Program-made: the position numbers and the translations under genes
Notes under the pieces: generated by a model
The model's database searches: none
Told to the model about the DNA's origin: nothing
The model's input: only the letters and a program-made list of their open reading frames with translations
Assembly (NCBI GenBank): GCA_002390425.1
Contig: DGPL01000045.1
Coordinates: 44,534-108,533, forward strand
Length of the DNA stretch: 64,000 nt
Origin: Kordiimonadaceae bacterium UBA4441
Lineage (GTDB): Bacteria; Pseudomonadota; Alphaproteobacteria; Sphingomonadales; Emcibacteraceae
Direction of reading: 5' to 3'
Shown here: piece by piece, positions 16,692 to 25,218 of the stretch
Layout of the letters: every line of letters starts with the position of its first letter
How positions within the stretch are numbered: position 1 is the stretch's first letter

Positions 16692-17753
16692 CTAGTAATT
16701 AATCGCCGGGCTTCCAGACGGATAAAAAACCCCCATCAGAAGCATACCGTCTTCGTCTGTGCATTCAAGCGAATGACCTTGCCTATGCGGTAAAAAGAGA
16801 ACATCGCCCGTTTTCACATCGGCGACTTTTGTACCAGTCCACATTTTGCCTTCGCCCGTCAAAATCACAATGGCCTCTTCATATAAATGTCTATGCATCG
16901 CGGCTCGTGATTTGGGCACCTGACCAATAAATTGTGTTACTTCATTTGAGTCCACTTTTTTATCCACCAGTTCCTGATAAAACCGATTGGCCATTACATT
17001 CGCCGTTGCCATATCAAACGCGACATATCTTTCAGGATAATCATTTTGAAAAACCGAATTATTCTCATCAGTAACAGTAAGATCGGTAAGCAATGGGCAT
17101 GCTGTCGCATAAATAACCATGTCTTCTTTTGTGATAACACGAAACTTTTCACCGGGACGAACATAAATTCCTGCTTCTTTATTCACATCAAATTCGCAAC
17201 CAGCAATGTCAATTTTACCTGATCCAGAAACGAAATAAAGCACCGTATCAACATTCTCATATTCAAGCCAAGAGGTCGTACCTGTAGATACATGCAACCG
17301 ATGAAGACTTAATTTCGTCGCATCATCTTCTTTGGCAATAACGGGCTGATATCTTAAATTTCCGACGACCGTATCATTCTCATTATTGGGCGTCATAACA
17401 TATGCACCTCCGTCAAGAAGGGCCTTACCATTTTGATCTTGCTCAATTGAAATCGAGCCTTTCATACTTTCCACTTCTTCAGGCGTGGCTTCAGCATATA
17501 CATCTTCTAAGTTATTATGCGCGCCATCACAATACGGTCCAGAATTGGTCGCTTTACAGGCACATAATAAAACATCCTCCGTTTTCTCAGCTTTAAAGAC
17601 CAAAGGTCGGTGCTCAGTTCCCTTGTGCGCACCATCACAAAAAGGCTGTGATTTACTTAGCTTACAGGTACACCATGCATATTTTTTTCCCTCTTCTAAG
17701 CTAACCAGACAGGGTTTGTTTTCAACGACATAATCAACAGGGTTATCCGACAT
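16692..17753 (-). CDS. double CDGSH iron-sulfur domain fused to a bicupin
   Basis: 353 residues from the ATG at 17753, one base after the preceding stop (GTG at 17762 is an alternative). The N-terminus holds two CDGSH sites: CTCKLSKSQPFCDGAH (ligands Cys28, Cys30, Cys39, His43) and CACKATNSGPYCDGAH (Cys64, Cys66, Cys75, His79), so two [2Fe-2S] clusters or one site spread over a tandem domain. The rest is a two-half cupin. The first half (VDTVLYFVSGSGKIDI) lacks His ligands; the second has AAMHRHLYEEAIVILTGEG and LPHRQGHSLEC, a complete HxH...E...H metal site. No family of this exact fusion with a known reaction comes to mind. Sits in the monooxygenase operon, so an iron-dependent oxygenase or isomerase step with a built-in electron carrier is a reasonable but unproven guess. 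Confidence 0.85.
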   Translation of the reverse strand: MSDNPVDYVVENKPCLVSLEEGKKYAWCTCKLSKSQPFCDGAHKGTEHRPLVFKAEKTEDVLLCACKATNSGPYCDGAHNNLEDVYAEATPEEVESMKGSISIEQDQNGKALLDGGAYVMTPNNENDTVVGNLRYQPVIAKEDDATKLSLHRLHVSTGTTSWLEYENVDTVLYFVSGSGKIDIAGCEFDVNKEAGIYVRPGEKFRVITKEDMVIYATACPLLTDLTVTDENNSVFQNDYPERYVAFDMATANVMANRFYQELVDKKVDSNEVTQFIGQVPKSRAAMHRHLYEEAIVILTGEGKMWTGTKVADVKTGDVLFLPHRQGHSLECTDEDGMLLMGVFYPSGSPAINY

Positions 17754-17754
17754 T

Positions 17755-19797
17755 TTATTCACTTTCTTTTGCTCGTTTCACCAAAAGGGACGAAGGTTTC
17801 CACCACCTATCACCATATTGCACCGCAAATTCATTAATTCTATCTACCACATATTTTAAACCAAGATGTTCGGCATAATGCATTGGGCCGCCTTTATATC
17901 GTGGAAATCCGAATGCAAAGGCATAAACAACATCAATATCACTCGCACTAAGAGCAATTTCCTCTTCTAGGATTTTATACCCTTCATTTATGAGCGCCAA
18001 TATACAACGCTCTTCAATTTCCTTCGTTGTCTTTCTGCATCTTGAAATTCCAAAATCATGAGCCATTTTTTCTGCAATCTTGTCAATCTCAGGGTTATGC
18101 TTTTTTTCCTTACCTTCATAAAGATAAAAACCTGCGCCAGTTTTCTGTCCTTTATGACCTTTTTCAACAAGCACTGCATGAATACTAAACGCACGCTCAT
18201 CATAGGAACCATTTGGCAATTTAGCGCGCGCCATCACACCTATATCAATGCCCGCCATATCAAGCATTGTGAACATGCCCATCGGCATTCCAAAATCAAA
18301 CATGGTTTGATCAACTTGCTCGACAGTCGCGCCTTCTAACAATAATAGCCCTGCTTCCCGACCATAACAAGAAGACATACGGTTCGCGATAAAACCATAA
18401 CAAACCCCAGAGAGAACCGGAGTTTTGCGAATATTTTTCGCTAGCTGAAATGCCGTTGCGATTACCTCGTTCGAAGTATCATCAGTTTTAACAATTTCAA
18501 GTAGCGGCATAATATGTGCGGGGCTAAAGAAATGAAGGCCCAAAATATCGGATTTTCTTGTTGTGACATTGGCCATTTCATTGATATCTAAAAATGATGT
18601 ATTGGTTGCGATAATTGCTCCTTCTTTGGCAATATTATCAAGCTTTCGAAAAACCTCTTTCTTTACATTTAAGTCTTCGAATACGGCTTCTATAATTAGA
18701 TCTGAATTGGATAAACCATCATAATCAGTAATCAAATTTAATTGATTTATAGCAGTTTGCATTTGTTCTTCAGAAATACGGCCTTTATTGACCATAGATT
18801 GGTATATGTTTCTGATCTTTTCGCCTGCTGCAGCAACAGCCTCGTTTGATATTTCCAACAACGAAACCGCCATCCCAGCACTTAAAAAATTGATGGCAAT
18901 GCCGCATCCCATTATGCCACCGCCGATAACTCCAACATGGTTTATTTTTCTAGTAGGTGTCGTTTTATCAATTCCGTCAACTTTTGTCGCCGCACGTTCC
19001 GCAAAAAATAAATGACGTTGCGCCTTTGAATGTGAAGATGAAACAAGCTCCATAAATTTTTCACGTTCAAAAACTATACCTTCTTCGAATGGTAATTCCA
19101 TGGATGCTTTTAATGCGTCAAGTGCAGCGAATGGCGCGAGAAACCCTCTAGACCGTCGAGCTATTTTATTTTGGAAATTCTCTACTTCTTCAGTTGACCC
19201 ATCCACCTTTAAATCACGTATTCGTCTAACGTCTGCACCTTTTGCGAATGAAATGGCATCTTCTAATAAATTATGCTCGCTTACCTTTTCAGAAATTCCA
19301 AGCTTCTTTGCTTTTTCTGCATTAATGGGTTTACCACTTGTAATCATTTGGAGTGCGCGGGCTAAACCAATTAATCTTGGTAAGCGCTGCGTACCGCCTG
19401 CACCCGGAATAAGCCCGAGGTTTACTTCAGGTAGACCTACTTTGGCATTAACATCCATCACGCGGTGATGACAACAGAGTGCGAGTTCAAAACCTCCGCC
19501 CAAAGCGGTGCCATGAATGGCAGCTATTAGAGGTTTCTCAAATTCATCCATTTGTTCCATCAAATCGGGCAGGGTGGGACTTAGTGGCGGCTTTCCAAAT
19601 TCTTTAATATCAGCGCCAGCACAAAAAGTTCGACCCGCACAAATGATAACCGCTGCAATAATTTTTGTATTATTATTAATACCCTCTAATGCATTTGATA
19701 GTTCACTTCGAAGGGCATGTGATAAAGCATTGACCGGCGGGTTATCAATTGTGATAACGGCTATATCGTTTTTAATATCTGTGAAAACAACGGTCAC
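17755..19797 (-). CDS. enoyl-CoA hydratase / 3-hydroxyacyl-CoA dehydrogenase fusion (FadB/FadJ-like)
   Basis: 680 residues from the GTG at 19797, preferred because GAGGGA lies 8 bases upstream and the family starts near here; a frame to 19833 would overlap the thioesterase. Crotonase domain (about 1-190): RTFCAGADIKEFG, HGTALGGGFELAL, GLIPGAGGTQRLPRLIG. NAD domain from about 285: GVIGGGIMGCGIAINFL and GLHFFSPAHIMPLLEIV with the catalytic His, then two C-terminal HAD domains. It hydrates enoyl-CoA and oxidises 3-hydroxyacyl-CoA in beta-oxidation. No thiolase is encoded in the window. In this locus it would process the ring-opened acyl-CoA. Four bases separate it from the thioesterase gene upstream. 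Confidence 0.93.
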   Translation of the reverse strand: MTVVFTDIKNDIAVITIDNPPVNALSHALRSELSNALEGINNNTKIIAAVIICAGRTFCAGADIKEFGKPPLSPTLPDLMEQMDEFEKPLIAAIHGTALGGGFELALCCHHRVMDVNAKVGLPEVNLGLIPGAGGTQRLPRLIGLARALQMITSGKPINAEKAKKLGISEKVSEHNLLEDAISFAKGADVRRIRDLKVDGSTEEVENFQNKIARRSRGFLAPFAALDALKASMELPFEEGIVFEREKFMELVSSSHSKAQRHLFFAERAATKVDGIDKTTPTRKINHVGVIGGGIMGCGIAINFLSAGMAVSLLEISNEAVAAAGEKIRNIYQSMVNKGRISEEQMQTAINQLNLITDYDGLSNSDLIIEAVFEDLNVKKEVFRKLDNIAKEGAIIATNTSFLDINEMANVTTRKSDILGLHFFSPAHIMPLLEIVKTDDTSNEVIATAFQLAKNIRKTPVLSGVCYGFIANRMSSCYGREAGLLLLEGATVEQVDQTMFDFGMPMGMFTMLDMAGIDIGVMARAKLPNGSYDERAFSIHAVLVEKGHKGQKTGAGFYLYEGKEKKHNPEIDKIAEKMAHDFGISRCRKTTKEIEERCILALINEGYKILEEEIALSASDIDVVYAFAFGFPRYKGGPMHYAEHLGLKYVVDRINEFAVQYGDRWWKPSSLLVKRAKESE

Positions 19798-19802
19798 CAA
19801 AT

Positions 19803-20225
19803 TTATCCCTCGACTAAGTAGTCCTGCATGCACTCTTTCACATGATCCGTAAGAGGGTGGCTTTTCATGATATTCCCTTTACCCTTGATATAAACCAGCT
19901 TCACGTCAGCGGTGAGAATTTCTTTTTCTTCCACCTTTGCATCAATCAAAACGGAAAATGACGCACGACCGATTTTAGTCACCACAAGCGACCAGACCAC
20001 ATAATCCTCTAATTCAGCAGGGTTTTTAAAGTTCACATTCAAATTAACCGTTGGAACGCCATAATCCGTTTCAACAATCATTTCTTTATAAGAAAAATTC
20101 ACAACGTCAGCAAAAAAGTCCTCGACGATGTCGTTAATCATCTCAACTAGGCGAGGGTAATATGTAATCCCTGCTGCATCAGTTTGTCCAAAACGTATTT
20201 TTCTAGTGACTTCAAATTTTACCAT
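19803..20225 (-). CDS. acyl-CoA thioesterase, 4-hydroxybenzoyl-CoA thioesterase/YbgC family
   Basis: 140 residues, one hot-dog domain. The active-site motif FGQTDAAGITYYPRLVEM carries the catalytic Asp of the 4HBT/YbgC class (D-x-x-G-I-x-Y/F). Length and the C-terminal VKLVYIKGKG region are normal for the family. It would release CoA from a dead-end aromatic or alicyclic thioester. Second gene of the minus-strand unit, 24 bp after the anthraniloyl-CoA monooxygenase-like gene, which supports a role in recycling CoA in that pathway. Confidence 0.88.
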   Translation of the reverse strand: MVKFEVTRKIRFGQTDAAGITYYPRLVEMINDIVEDFFADVVNFSYKEMIVETDYGVPTVNLNVNFKNPAELEDYVVWSLVVTKIGRASFSVLIDAKVEEKEILTADVKLVYIKGKGNIMKSHPLTDHVKECMQDYLVEG

Positions 20226-20249
20226 TTCCCTAATTCCTATTAGCTTATT

Positions 20250-22595
20250 TTAATTATGTCTGCTTGGTTTAGACTTTTGCTGCCACTCAAGCTGTTGCAA
20301 TCTTGCTTTCTCTTTTAAGCTATAGGCTTGTTGTTTGCCAGAAAGATATTGTTTTTCCCAATCGTTTTCATCTAGTTCTACGCCGTACCATGCGGCCGCT
20401 TCACGCATGAAGAAAGGATTCCATAAATGTGGTCGCCCAATTGCAACCAAATCTGCGCGCCTTGTATGCAAAATTGTATTAACTTGTGCGGGTTCAGTAA
20501 TATTACCAACAGCCATAGTAGCGACACGAGGTACATTTCGTATGGCTTCCGCGAACCCAAGTTGAAACATGCGGCCATATACTGGTTTTTGATCGGGTAC
20601 CGTTTGCCCTGCAGACACATCGATTAAATCAACTCCCGCATCTCTAAAGGCATTAGCAATGGCAAATGTGTCTTCTTCTGTTATGCCTCCTTCGATCCAA
20701 TCGGTCGCTGAAATTCTTACTGACATTGGTTTTGATTTTGGCCATACTTCTCGCATGGCTTTGAATACTTCTAGCGGAAAACGCATACGGTTTTCTATAC
20801 TTCCCCCGTAATCATCAGTTCTTATATTTGTAAGCGGGGAAAGAAATGAGGCTAATAAATATCCATGGGCCGCATGCATTTCAATCATATCAAATCCGGC
20901 TCGATCCGCCCTAATTGTGGCCTGTTTAAAGTCATGAATTACTTTATCCATGTCAGCACGGTTCATTTCTTTCGGTGTTTGCGAAATACCGTCAAAATAA
21001 GGGATATCTGATGCAGACATAATTGGCCAATTTTGACCTGGTTCAGCAATTGGGTGATCCATTTTATGCCATCCAAGTTGGGTAGACCCTTTGCGACCCG
21101 AATGCCCTAATTGCATACAAATTTTTGTTTCCGTATTTTCATGAACAAAATCGACGATGCGTTTCCAGTCTTTTTCTTGCTTATCCGTCCAAATTCCAGG
21201 ACACCCGCGTGTAATTCGAGCCTCAGGTGAGGGGCATGTCATTTCCACATACATCAAGGCCATTCCACCACGAGCAGCACCGCCATAATGTACCAAATGC
21301 CAATCGGTTAAGTTTCCATCTTCGTCCGCAGAATATTGTGCCATTGGTGACATTACGACACGATTTCTAAGTTCTAATGGTCCTAATTTATATTTCGTGA
21401 ACATTGGTGTAGGGCGGCTTTGACGATAATCATAACCGCTTTCTTGGTAATATCGCTCGTACCAAGCATCATCGATTTTCTTAACAAAATCAGGGTCTCG
21501 CAATATTAAATTATTATAAGTCACGGATTTTGACCGGCACATAACAACAGCCGCAAACTGCATTAAATCCATATCCCAAGAGCGGTCCATATGTTCAAAC
21601 CACGCCAAAGAAACATCCGCATTATGTTGTAAAATTTGAACGGGTGTTTCACGTTCCTCGACATATTTTTCAAAAGCTTTCTCAACGGAACTTTCACCAA
21701 ATTCTAACACCGCATCTGATAATGATATTGCACATTCCATTGCAAGCTTAGTACCTGAACCAATAGAAAAATGTGCAGATGCTTTCGCATCACCAAGTAT
21801 TGCGATATTCTTGTGGTGCCAATTATTACAATAAATTCTTGGAAATTGCCGCCACATTGAACGATTAATTATTAAATTGTGCCCTTCTAGTTCTTCTGCA
21901 AAAATTTCTTCTAATTTATCCGCAGACCCTTGTTCGTCGAATTCTTCAAATTGCCATTTTTGCCAACAGTCCTCGGACATTTCAAACACCCATGTCGACA
22001 TGCCTTCTTCATATTGATAGGTGTGTGCACATATTGGGCCGTATTTACTATCTTTGAAAAAGTAGGTGAAATCTTCTACTTTTCTGGTTGAGCCCATCCA
22101 AGTGAACCGATTACTTTTTTGGGTGATGGTAGGATTGAAAAATTGACTGTATTGCTCTCTAATGGCCGAACCGATACCGTCACTGGCCAATATTATATCG
22201 GAAGTAGCGAATTCCGTTTCCAAATTTTCTATCTCTATTTTTTTCCCAAAATTAAGTTTTACGCCAAGTGTTTCGCATCGGTTATGCAAAACTTTGAGTA
22301 AATTCAATCTTGAACATCCCGCAAAACCATTACCACCGCACCTGACTTCCTCACCTTTATATCGAATGATAATGTCATCCCAATAGGCAAATTCATCACG
22401 AATTAAATCATATGATTCTGGATCACGACTTAAAAATTCGTCCAAAGTATCATCAGAAAAAACAACGCCAAACCCAAAAGTATCATCCGGTCGGTTTTGT
22501 TCAAAAACTTCAATTTCCCATTCTGGTTTTGCCTTTTTAGTCAAAAGGGCAAAGTAAAGTCCACCTGGCCCACCTCCTATAATTGATATTTTCAT
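20250..22595 (-). CDS. bifunctional aryl-CoA monooxygenase/reductase (2-aminobenzoyl-CoA or salicylyl-CoA type)
   Basis: 781 residues in two modules. The N-terminal ~390 residues are a single-component FAD monooxygenase: IIGGGPGGLYFALLTKK at the N-terminus, GVVFSDDTLDEFL, and the second FAD motif NIAILGDAKASAHFSIGSG. From about residue 395 on is an Old Yellow Enzyme-family FMN domain: YKLGPLELRNRVVMSPMAQY, CMQLGHSGRKGST, FDMIEMHAAHGYLL, LVAIGRPHLWNP. This exact fusion is known for 2-aminobenzoyl-CoA monooxygenase/reductase (Azoarcus evansii) and salicylyl-CoA 5-hydroxylase (SdgC). The ligase, the IorAB-like pair and the isatin hydrolase-like gene nearby favour the anthraniloyl-CoA reaction, giving a non-aromatic 2-amino-5-oxocyclohexenyl-CoA. 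First gene of its unit, divergent from MarR. Confidence 0.9.
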   Translation of the reverse strand: MKISIIGGGPGGLYFALLTKKAKPEWEIEVFEQNRPDDTFGFGVVFSDDTLDEFLSRDPESYDLIRDEFAYWDDIIIRYKGEEVRCGGNGFAGCSRLNLLKVLHNRCETLGVKLNFGKKIEIENLETEFATSDIILASDGIGSAIREQYSQFFNPTITQKSNRFTWMGSTRKVEDFTYFFKDSKYGPICAHTYQYEEGMSTWVFEMSEDCWQKWQFEEFDEQGSADKLEEIFAEELEGHNLIINRSMWRQFPRIYCNNWHHKNIAILGDAKASAHFSIGSGTKLAMECAISLSDAVLEFGESSVEKAFEKYVEERETPVQILQHNADVSLAWFEHMDRSWDMDLMQFAAVVMCRSKSVTYNNLILRDPDFVKKIDDAWYERYYQESGYDYRQSRPTPMFTKYKLGPLELRNRVVMSPMAQYSADEDGNLTDWHLVHYGGAARGGMALMYVEMTCPSPEARITRGCPGIWTDKQEKDWKRIVDFVHENTETKICMQLGHSGRKGSTQLGWHKMDHPIAEPGQNWPIMSASDIPYFDGISQTPKEMNRADMDKVIHDFKQATIRADRAGFDMIEMHAAHGYLLASFLSPLTNIRTDDYGGSIENRMRFPLEVFKAMREVWPKSKPMSVRISATDWIEGGITEEDTFAIANAFRDAGVDLIDVSAGQTVPDQKPVYGRMFQLGFAEAIRNVPRVATMAVGNITEPAQVNTILHTRRADLVAIGRPHLWNPFFMREAAAWYGVELDENDWEKQYLSGKQQAYSLKEKARLQQLEWQQKSKPSRHN

Positions 22596-22641
22596 CTAAC
22601 AAACCTCCATATTTCATATGTTAAAACTAACGAAATTTATC

Positions 22642-22651
22642 TTACATGTAA
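22642..22651. promoter_or_regulatory. palindromic putative MarR operator TTACATGTAA (site 1)
   Basis: Perfect 10-bp palindrome in the 123-bp gap between the monooxygenase gene and the divergent MarR gene. The identical palindrome occurs at 29720-29729 in the other divergent promoter of this locus. MarR proteins bind such short AT-rich palindromes. Confidence 0.6.
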
Positions 22652-22718
22652 AATATTATTGCCCTCTTGCGGTTTTTAACTAGCGCGATATAGTGATTTT
22701 TAAGGGAGCATCATAAAA

Positions 22719-23180
22719 ATGTCAGAAACGAAATATTCAAAGCGCCAACGGGAAATCTTAAAACTTTGGATCGAATTATTAAGGTATTCTAATAAGCTTG
22801 AACAAATTATTGATGATAAACTGAGGCAAAATTACAAACAAAACATTTCTCGTTTTGATGTTCTTTCTCAACTTGAACGTGAAAAGAAAACTGGATTAAC
22901 CGTTGGCGATCTAGCGTCAAGACTAATTGCTTCTAAGGGTAATATTACCGGGCTTATTGACCGCATGCAGGAAGATGAATTGATTTTAAAAACTTCAAGA
23001 AAAGATGACCGAAGAAGTTTTATTATTTCAATTACGGACAAAGGCTTAGAACTTTTTAATGAAATGGCTGAAAACAATGCTAAATGGGTTGAAGATGCCC
23101 TTAGTGCCATTGATATTGATAGTATGAGCGATTTTACGAAATTTTTAAATCAAGCGCGTCAAAATTTAGACTTGGATTAA
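22719..23180 (+). CDS. MarR-family transcriptional regulator (first)
   Basis: 153 residues. Winged helix-turn-helix near residues 45-115: RFDVLSQLEREKKTGLTVGDLASRL, KGNITGLIDRMQEDELI (recognition helix), KDDRRSFIISITDKG (the DRR wing typical of MarR). Start ATG 22719 has AAGGGAG upstream. Divergent from the monooxygenase unit. Its stop overlaps the stop of the ligase gene on the other strand (shared TTAA). MarR repressors of aromatic-acid operons often bind the aryl-CoA intermediate, so anthraniloyl-CoA is a plausible ligand; that is inference. Confidence 0.92.
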   Translation: MSETKYSKRQREILKLWIELLRYSNKLEQIIDDKLRQNYKQNISRFDVLSQLEREKKTGLTVGDLASRLIASKGNITGLIDRMQEDELILKTSRKDDRRSFIISITDKGLELFNEMAENNAKWVEDALSAIDIDSMSDFTKFLNQARQNLDLD

Positions 23181-24751
23181 TTTTTCAAATCTTTACGAAG
23201 CAATTTCCCTGTAGGAGACTTTGGTAAGGCGTCAATATATTCGATGGCTCTTGGATATTTATAAGGCGCGACACTCGCTTTCACATAATTCTGTATATCA
23301 TTTGTTAGATGATCACTAGGCTTGATGTCATTTCTCAAAACAATAAACCCCTTTACGATCATTCCTCTCTCATCATCAGGTATTCCAATGACTGCGCATT
23401 CTTCAACGGCTTTATGGGTTAAAATCGCCTGCTCAACTTCCGGTGCAGCGATATTATATCCCGCTGATATAATAATATCATCGCCGCGGGCCACAAACCA
23501 AAAATAACCCTCTTCATCACGCTTAAAAATATCACCCGTAACATTCCAGCCATTTTCTACATAACTCTCTTGACGGTCACCATTTAAATATCGACAGCCT
23601 GTCGGCCCCTTGACGACAAGTCTTCCTGCTTCGCCATCTGGAAGTGAATTCCCGTCTTCGTCCCAAATATCGGCGAGGTAACCCGGCACCACTTTGCCCG
23701 TTGACCCCGGTTTTATGTCATCACCTGATGCGGATATGAACACGTGGATCATTTCAGTTGCACCGATGCCGTCAATAAGACGGATACCCGTTTCATGAAA
23801 AAAATCATCCGATACCGCAAGAGGTAAATTCTCACCAGCAGAAACGCACGTTTTTAAAGAGGAAATATCCCTTGTTTTCGTCATACCCGTTAAAACTTTA
23901 TAAGCCGTTGGCGCGGTAAACAGCGTGGTGACTTTATGATGTTCTATTTGATTTAATAAAACTTCGGGACCACCGCCATCAAAATAAACGACTGAAGCCC
24001 CAGCACGAGCCGGAAAAACAAGAAGCCCACCAAGACCAAAAGTAAATGCCAGCGGAGGCGAACCACAAACAACATCATTCGGCGTTAGTTTTAATATATA
24101 TTTTGCAAAACTATCCGCCATAGCAAGTATATCACGGTGAAAATGTACGGTCGCTTTTGGAAGTCCCGTAGTCCCTGAGGTAAATGCGAGCAAGGCCACA
24201 TCATCCGATGCTGTTTGCACCGCGTCAAAATGACCTGACAATTTTTCACACTTTTCCTTTATATCTGAAAAAGTAATTACATGATCTGCTTTTCCTATTG
24301 TGCTTTTAACAAGATCAATCGGCAAATCATTTTCAATTATTATTATTTCAGGTTCTGAAACGCCGATAATTGCATTAAGTTCCTTCTGACGGAGCATCGT
24401 CATCGTTGTCACAACAACACCGCCCGCCTTAAGTACCCCATACCAGAGAGCGGCAAGCATCGGCGTGTTATTGCCACGAAGAAGAACTCGGTTCCCTGGA
24501 ATTAATCCATAAAGCTTGGTGAGGGCTTCAGCAACATTATTTGATTTGCGATCAAGATCATCATATGTCCATAAAATCTCCCCCATACGAATTGCAGGAC
24601 GATCAGAAAATCCATTTTTTAATAATACCTCCGCAGCATTTAACACATCCGGATATTCAGGAACGTCATCACCAAAAATAAACTCCGGCCATGTTTCTTT
24701 AGTCGGCAATCTATCCTTTGCAAATGTGTCAATGTGGGCTGTCGTTGTCAT
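23177..24751 (-). CDS. 2-aminobenzoate/benzoate-CoA ligase family AMP-forming ligase
   Basis: 524 residues. ATP/AMP loop LLAFTSGTTGLPKATVHFH (about 190-208), A5-like GIGATEMIHVFIS, GYFWFVARGDDIIISAGYNI (hinge), and the catalytic lysine near the C-terminus in KSPTGKLLRKDL. The N-terminal HIDTFAKDRLPTKETWPEFIF resembles 2-aminobenzoate-CoA ligases of the benzoate-CoA ligase family. It would activate free anthranilate (or another aromatic acid) to the CoA ester. Last gene of the isatin-hydrolase/IorAB unit; its ATG overlaps the stop of the second MarR gene by one base. Confidence 0.88.
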   Translation of the reverse strand: MTTTAHIDTFAKDRLPTKETWPEFIFGDDVPEYPDVLNAAEVLLKNGFSDRPAIRMGEILWTYDDLDRKSNNVAEALTKLYGLIPGNRVLLRGNNTPMLAALWYGVLKAGGVVVTTMTMLRQKELNAIIGVSEPEIIIIENDLPIDLVKSTIGKADHVITFSDIKEKCEKLSGHFDAVQTASDDVALLAFTSGTTGLPKATVHFHRDILAMADSFAKYILKLTPNDVVCGSPPLAFTFGLGGLLVFPARAGASVVYFDGGGPEVLLNQIEHHKVTTLFTAPTAYKVLTGMTKTRDISSLKTCVSAGENLPLAVSDDFFHETGIRLIDGIGATEMIHVFISASGDDIKPGSTGKVVPGYLADIWDEDGNSLPDGEAGRLVVKGPTGCRYLNGDRQESYVENGWNVTGDIFKRDEEGYFWFVARGDDIIISAGYNIAAPEVEQAILTHKAVEECAVIGIPDDERGMIVKGFIVLRNDIKPSDHLTNDIQNYVKASVAPYKYPRAIEYIDALPKSPTGKLLRKDLKN

Positions 24752-25218
24752 TAATCGCTTAAATTCTCTCTCATTTTGATCAAAATATTCGTAAAGTTTA
24801 TCGCGTCTTGATCACTGATACCATCAAAAGCTTTCTGATAAATTTTGGATGCAAGAACTTTTAATTCTTGTGATATATCTTTTCCCTTATTAGTGATAAA
24901 AACCTCAATAACTCTATTATCATCCGGAAATGGTTTTCTATCAATCAAACCATCATTTTCCATACGAATTAGAATACGTGTAATCGTTGAAAACTTCGTC
25001 ACCGAACGCCTTGATAGATCGCCGACCGTACTTGGGTTTTTATCACCAAGTAACATCAACACCCGCCAACTGGGTTGATCCATATTATATTGTTTTAAGC
25101 TATCCGTCATAGCCTCAATATATGTGGCTGATGTTCTGTTTAAATTATAAAGCGGGTAATCATCTAATCGGAAATTAGGATGATCCGGCCCATGTAAACT
25201 CACCTTTTTCAGCATCAC
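24751..25218 (-). CDS. MarR-family transcriptional regulator (second, inside the operon)
   Basis: 155 residues in the longest reading. wHTH near 50-125: MDQPSWRVLMLLGDKNPSTVGDLSRRS, TKFSTITRILIRMENDGLI, FPDDNRVIEVFITNKG. Here the wing has DNRVIEV in place of the usual DRR. It overlaps the IorB-like gene by 44 bases, which is long; a later start is possible, but the N-terminal PNFRLDDYPLYNLNRT looks genuinely coding and is typical of this subgroup. Its stop overlaps the ligase start. A regulator translated in the middle of the operon it may control suggests feedback. Confidence 0.85.
   Translation of the reverse strand: MMLKKVSLHGPDHPNFRLDDYPLYNLNRTSATYIEAMTDSLKQYNMDQPSWRVLMLLGDKNPSTVGDLSRRSVTKFSTITRILIRMENDGLIDRKPFPDDNRVIEVFITNKGKDISQELKVLASKIYQKAFDGISDQDAINFTNILIKMRENLSD

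Noticed and set aside
20250..22595. Salicylyl-CoA 5-hydroxylase instead of anthraniloyl-CoA monooxygenase
   Set aside because: Architecture is identical, so sequence alone does not decide. No gentisate dioxygenase or gentisyl-CoA steps are nearby, while ligase, RidA and isatin hydrolase-like genes favour the amino substrate.
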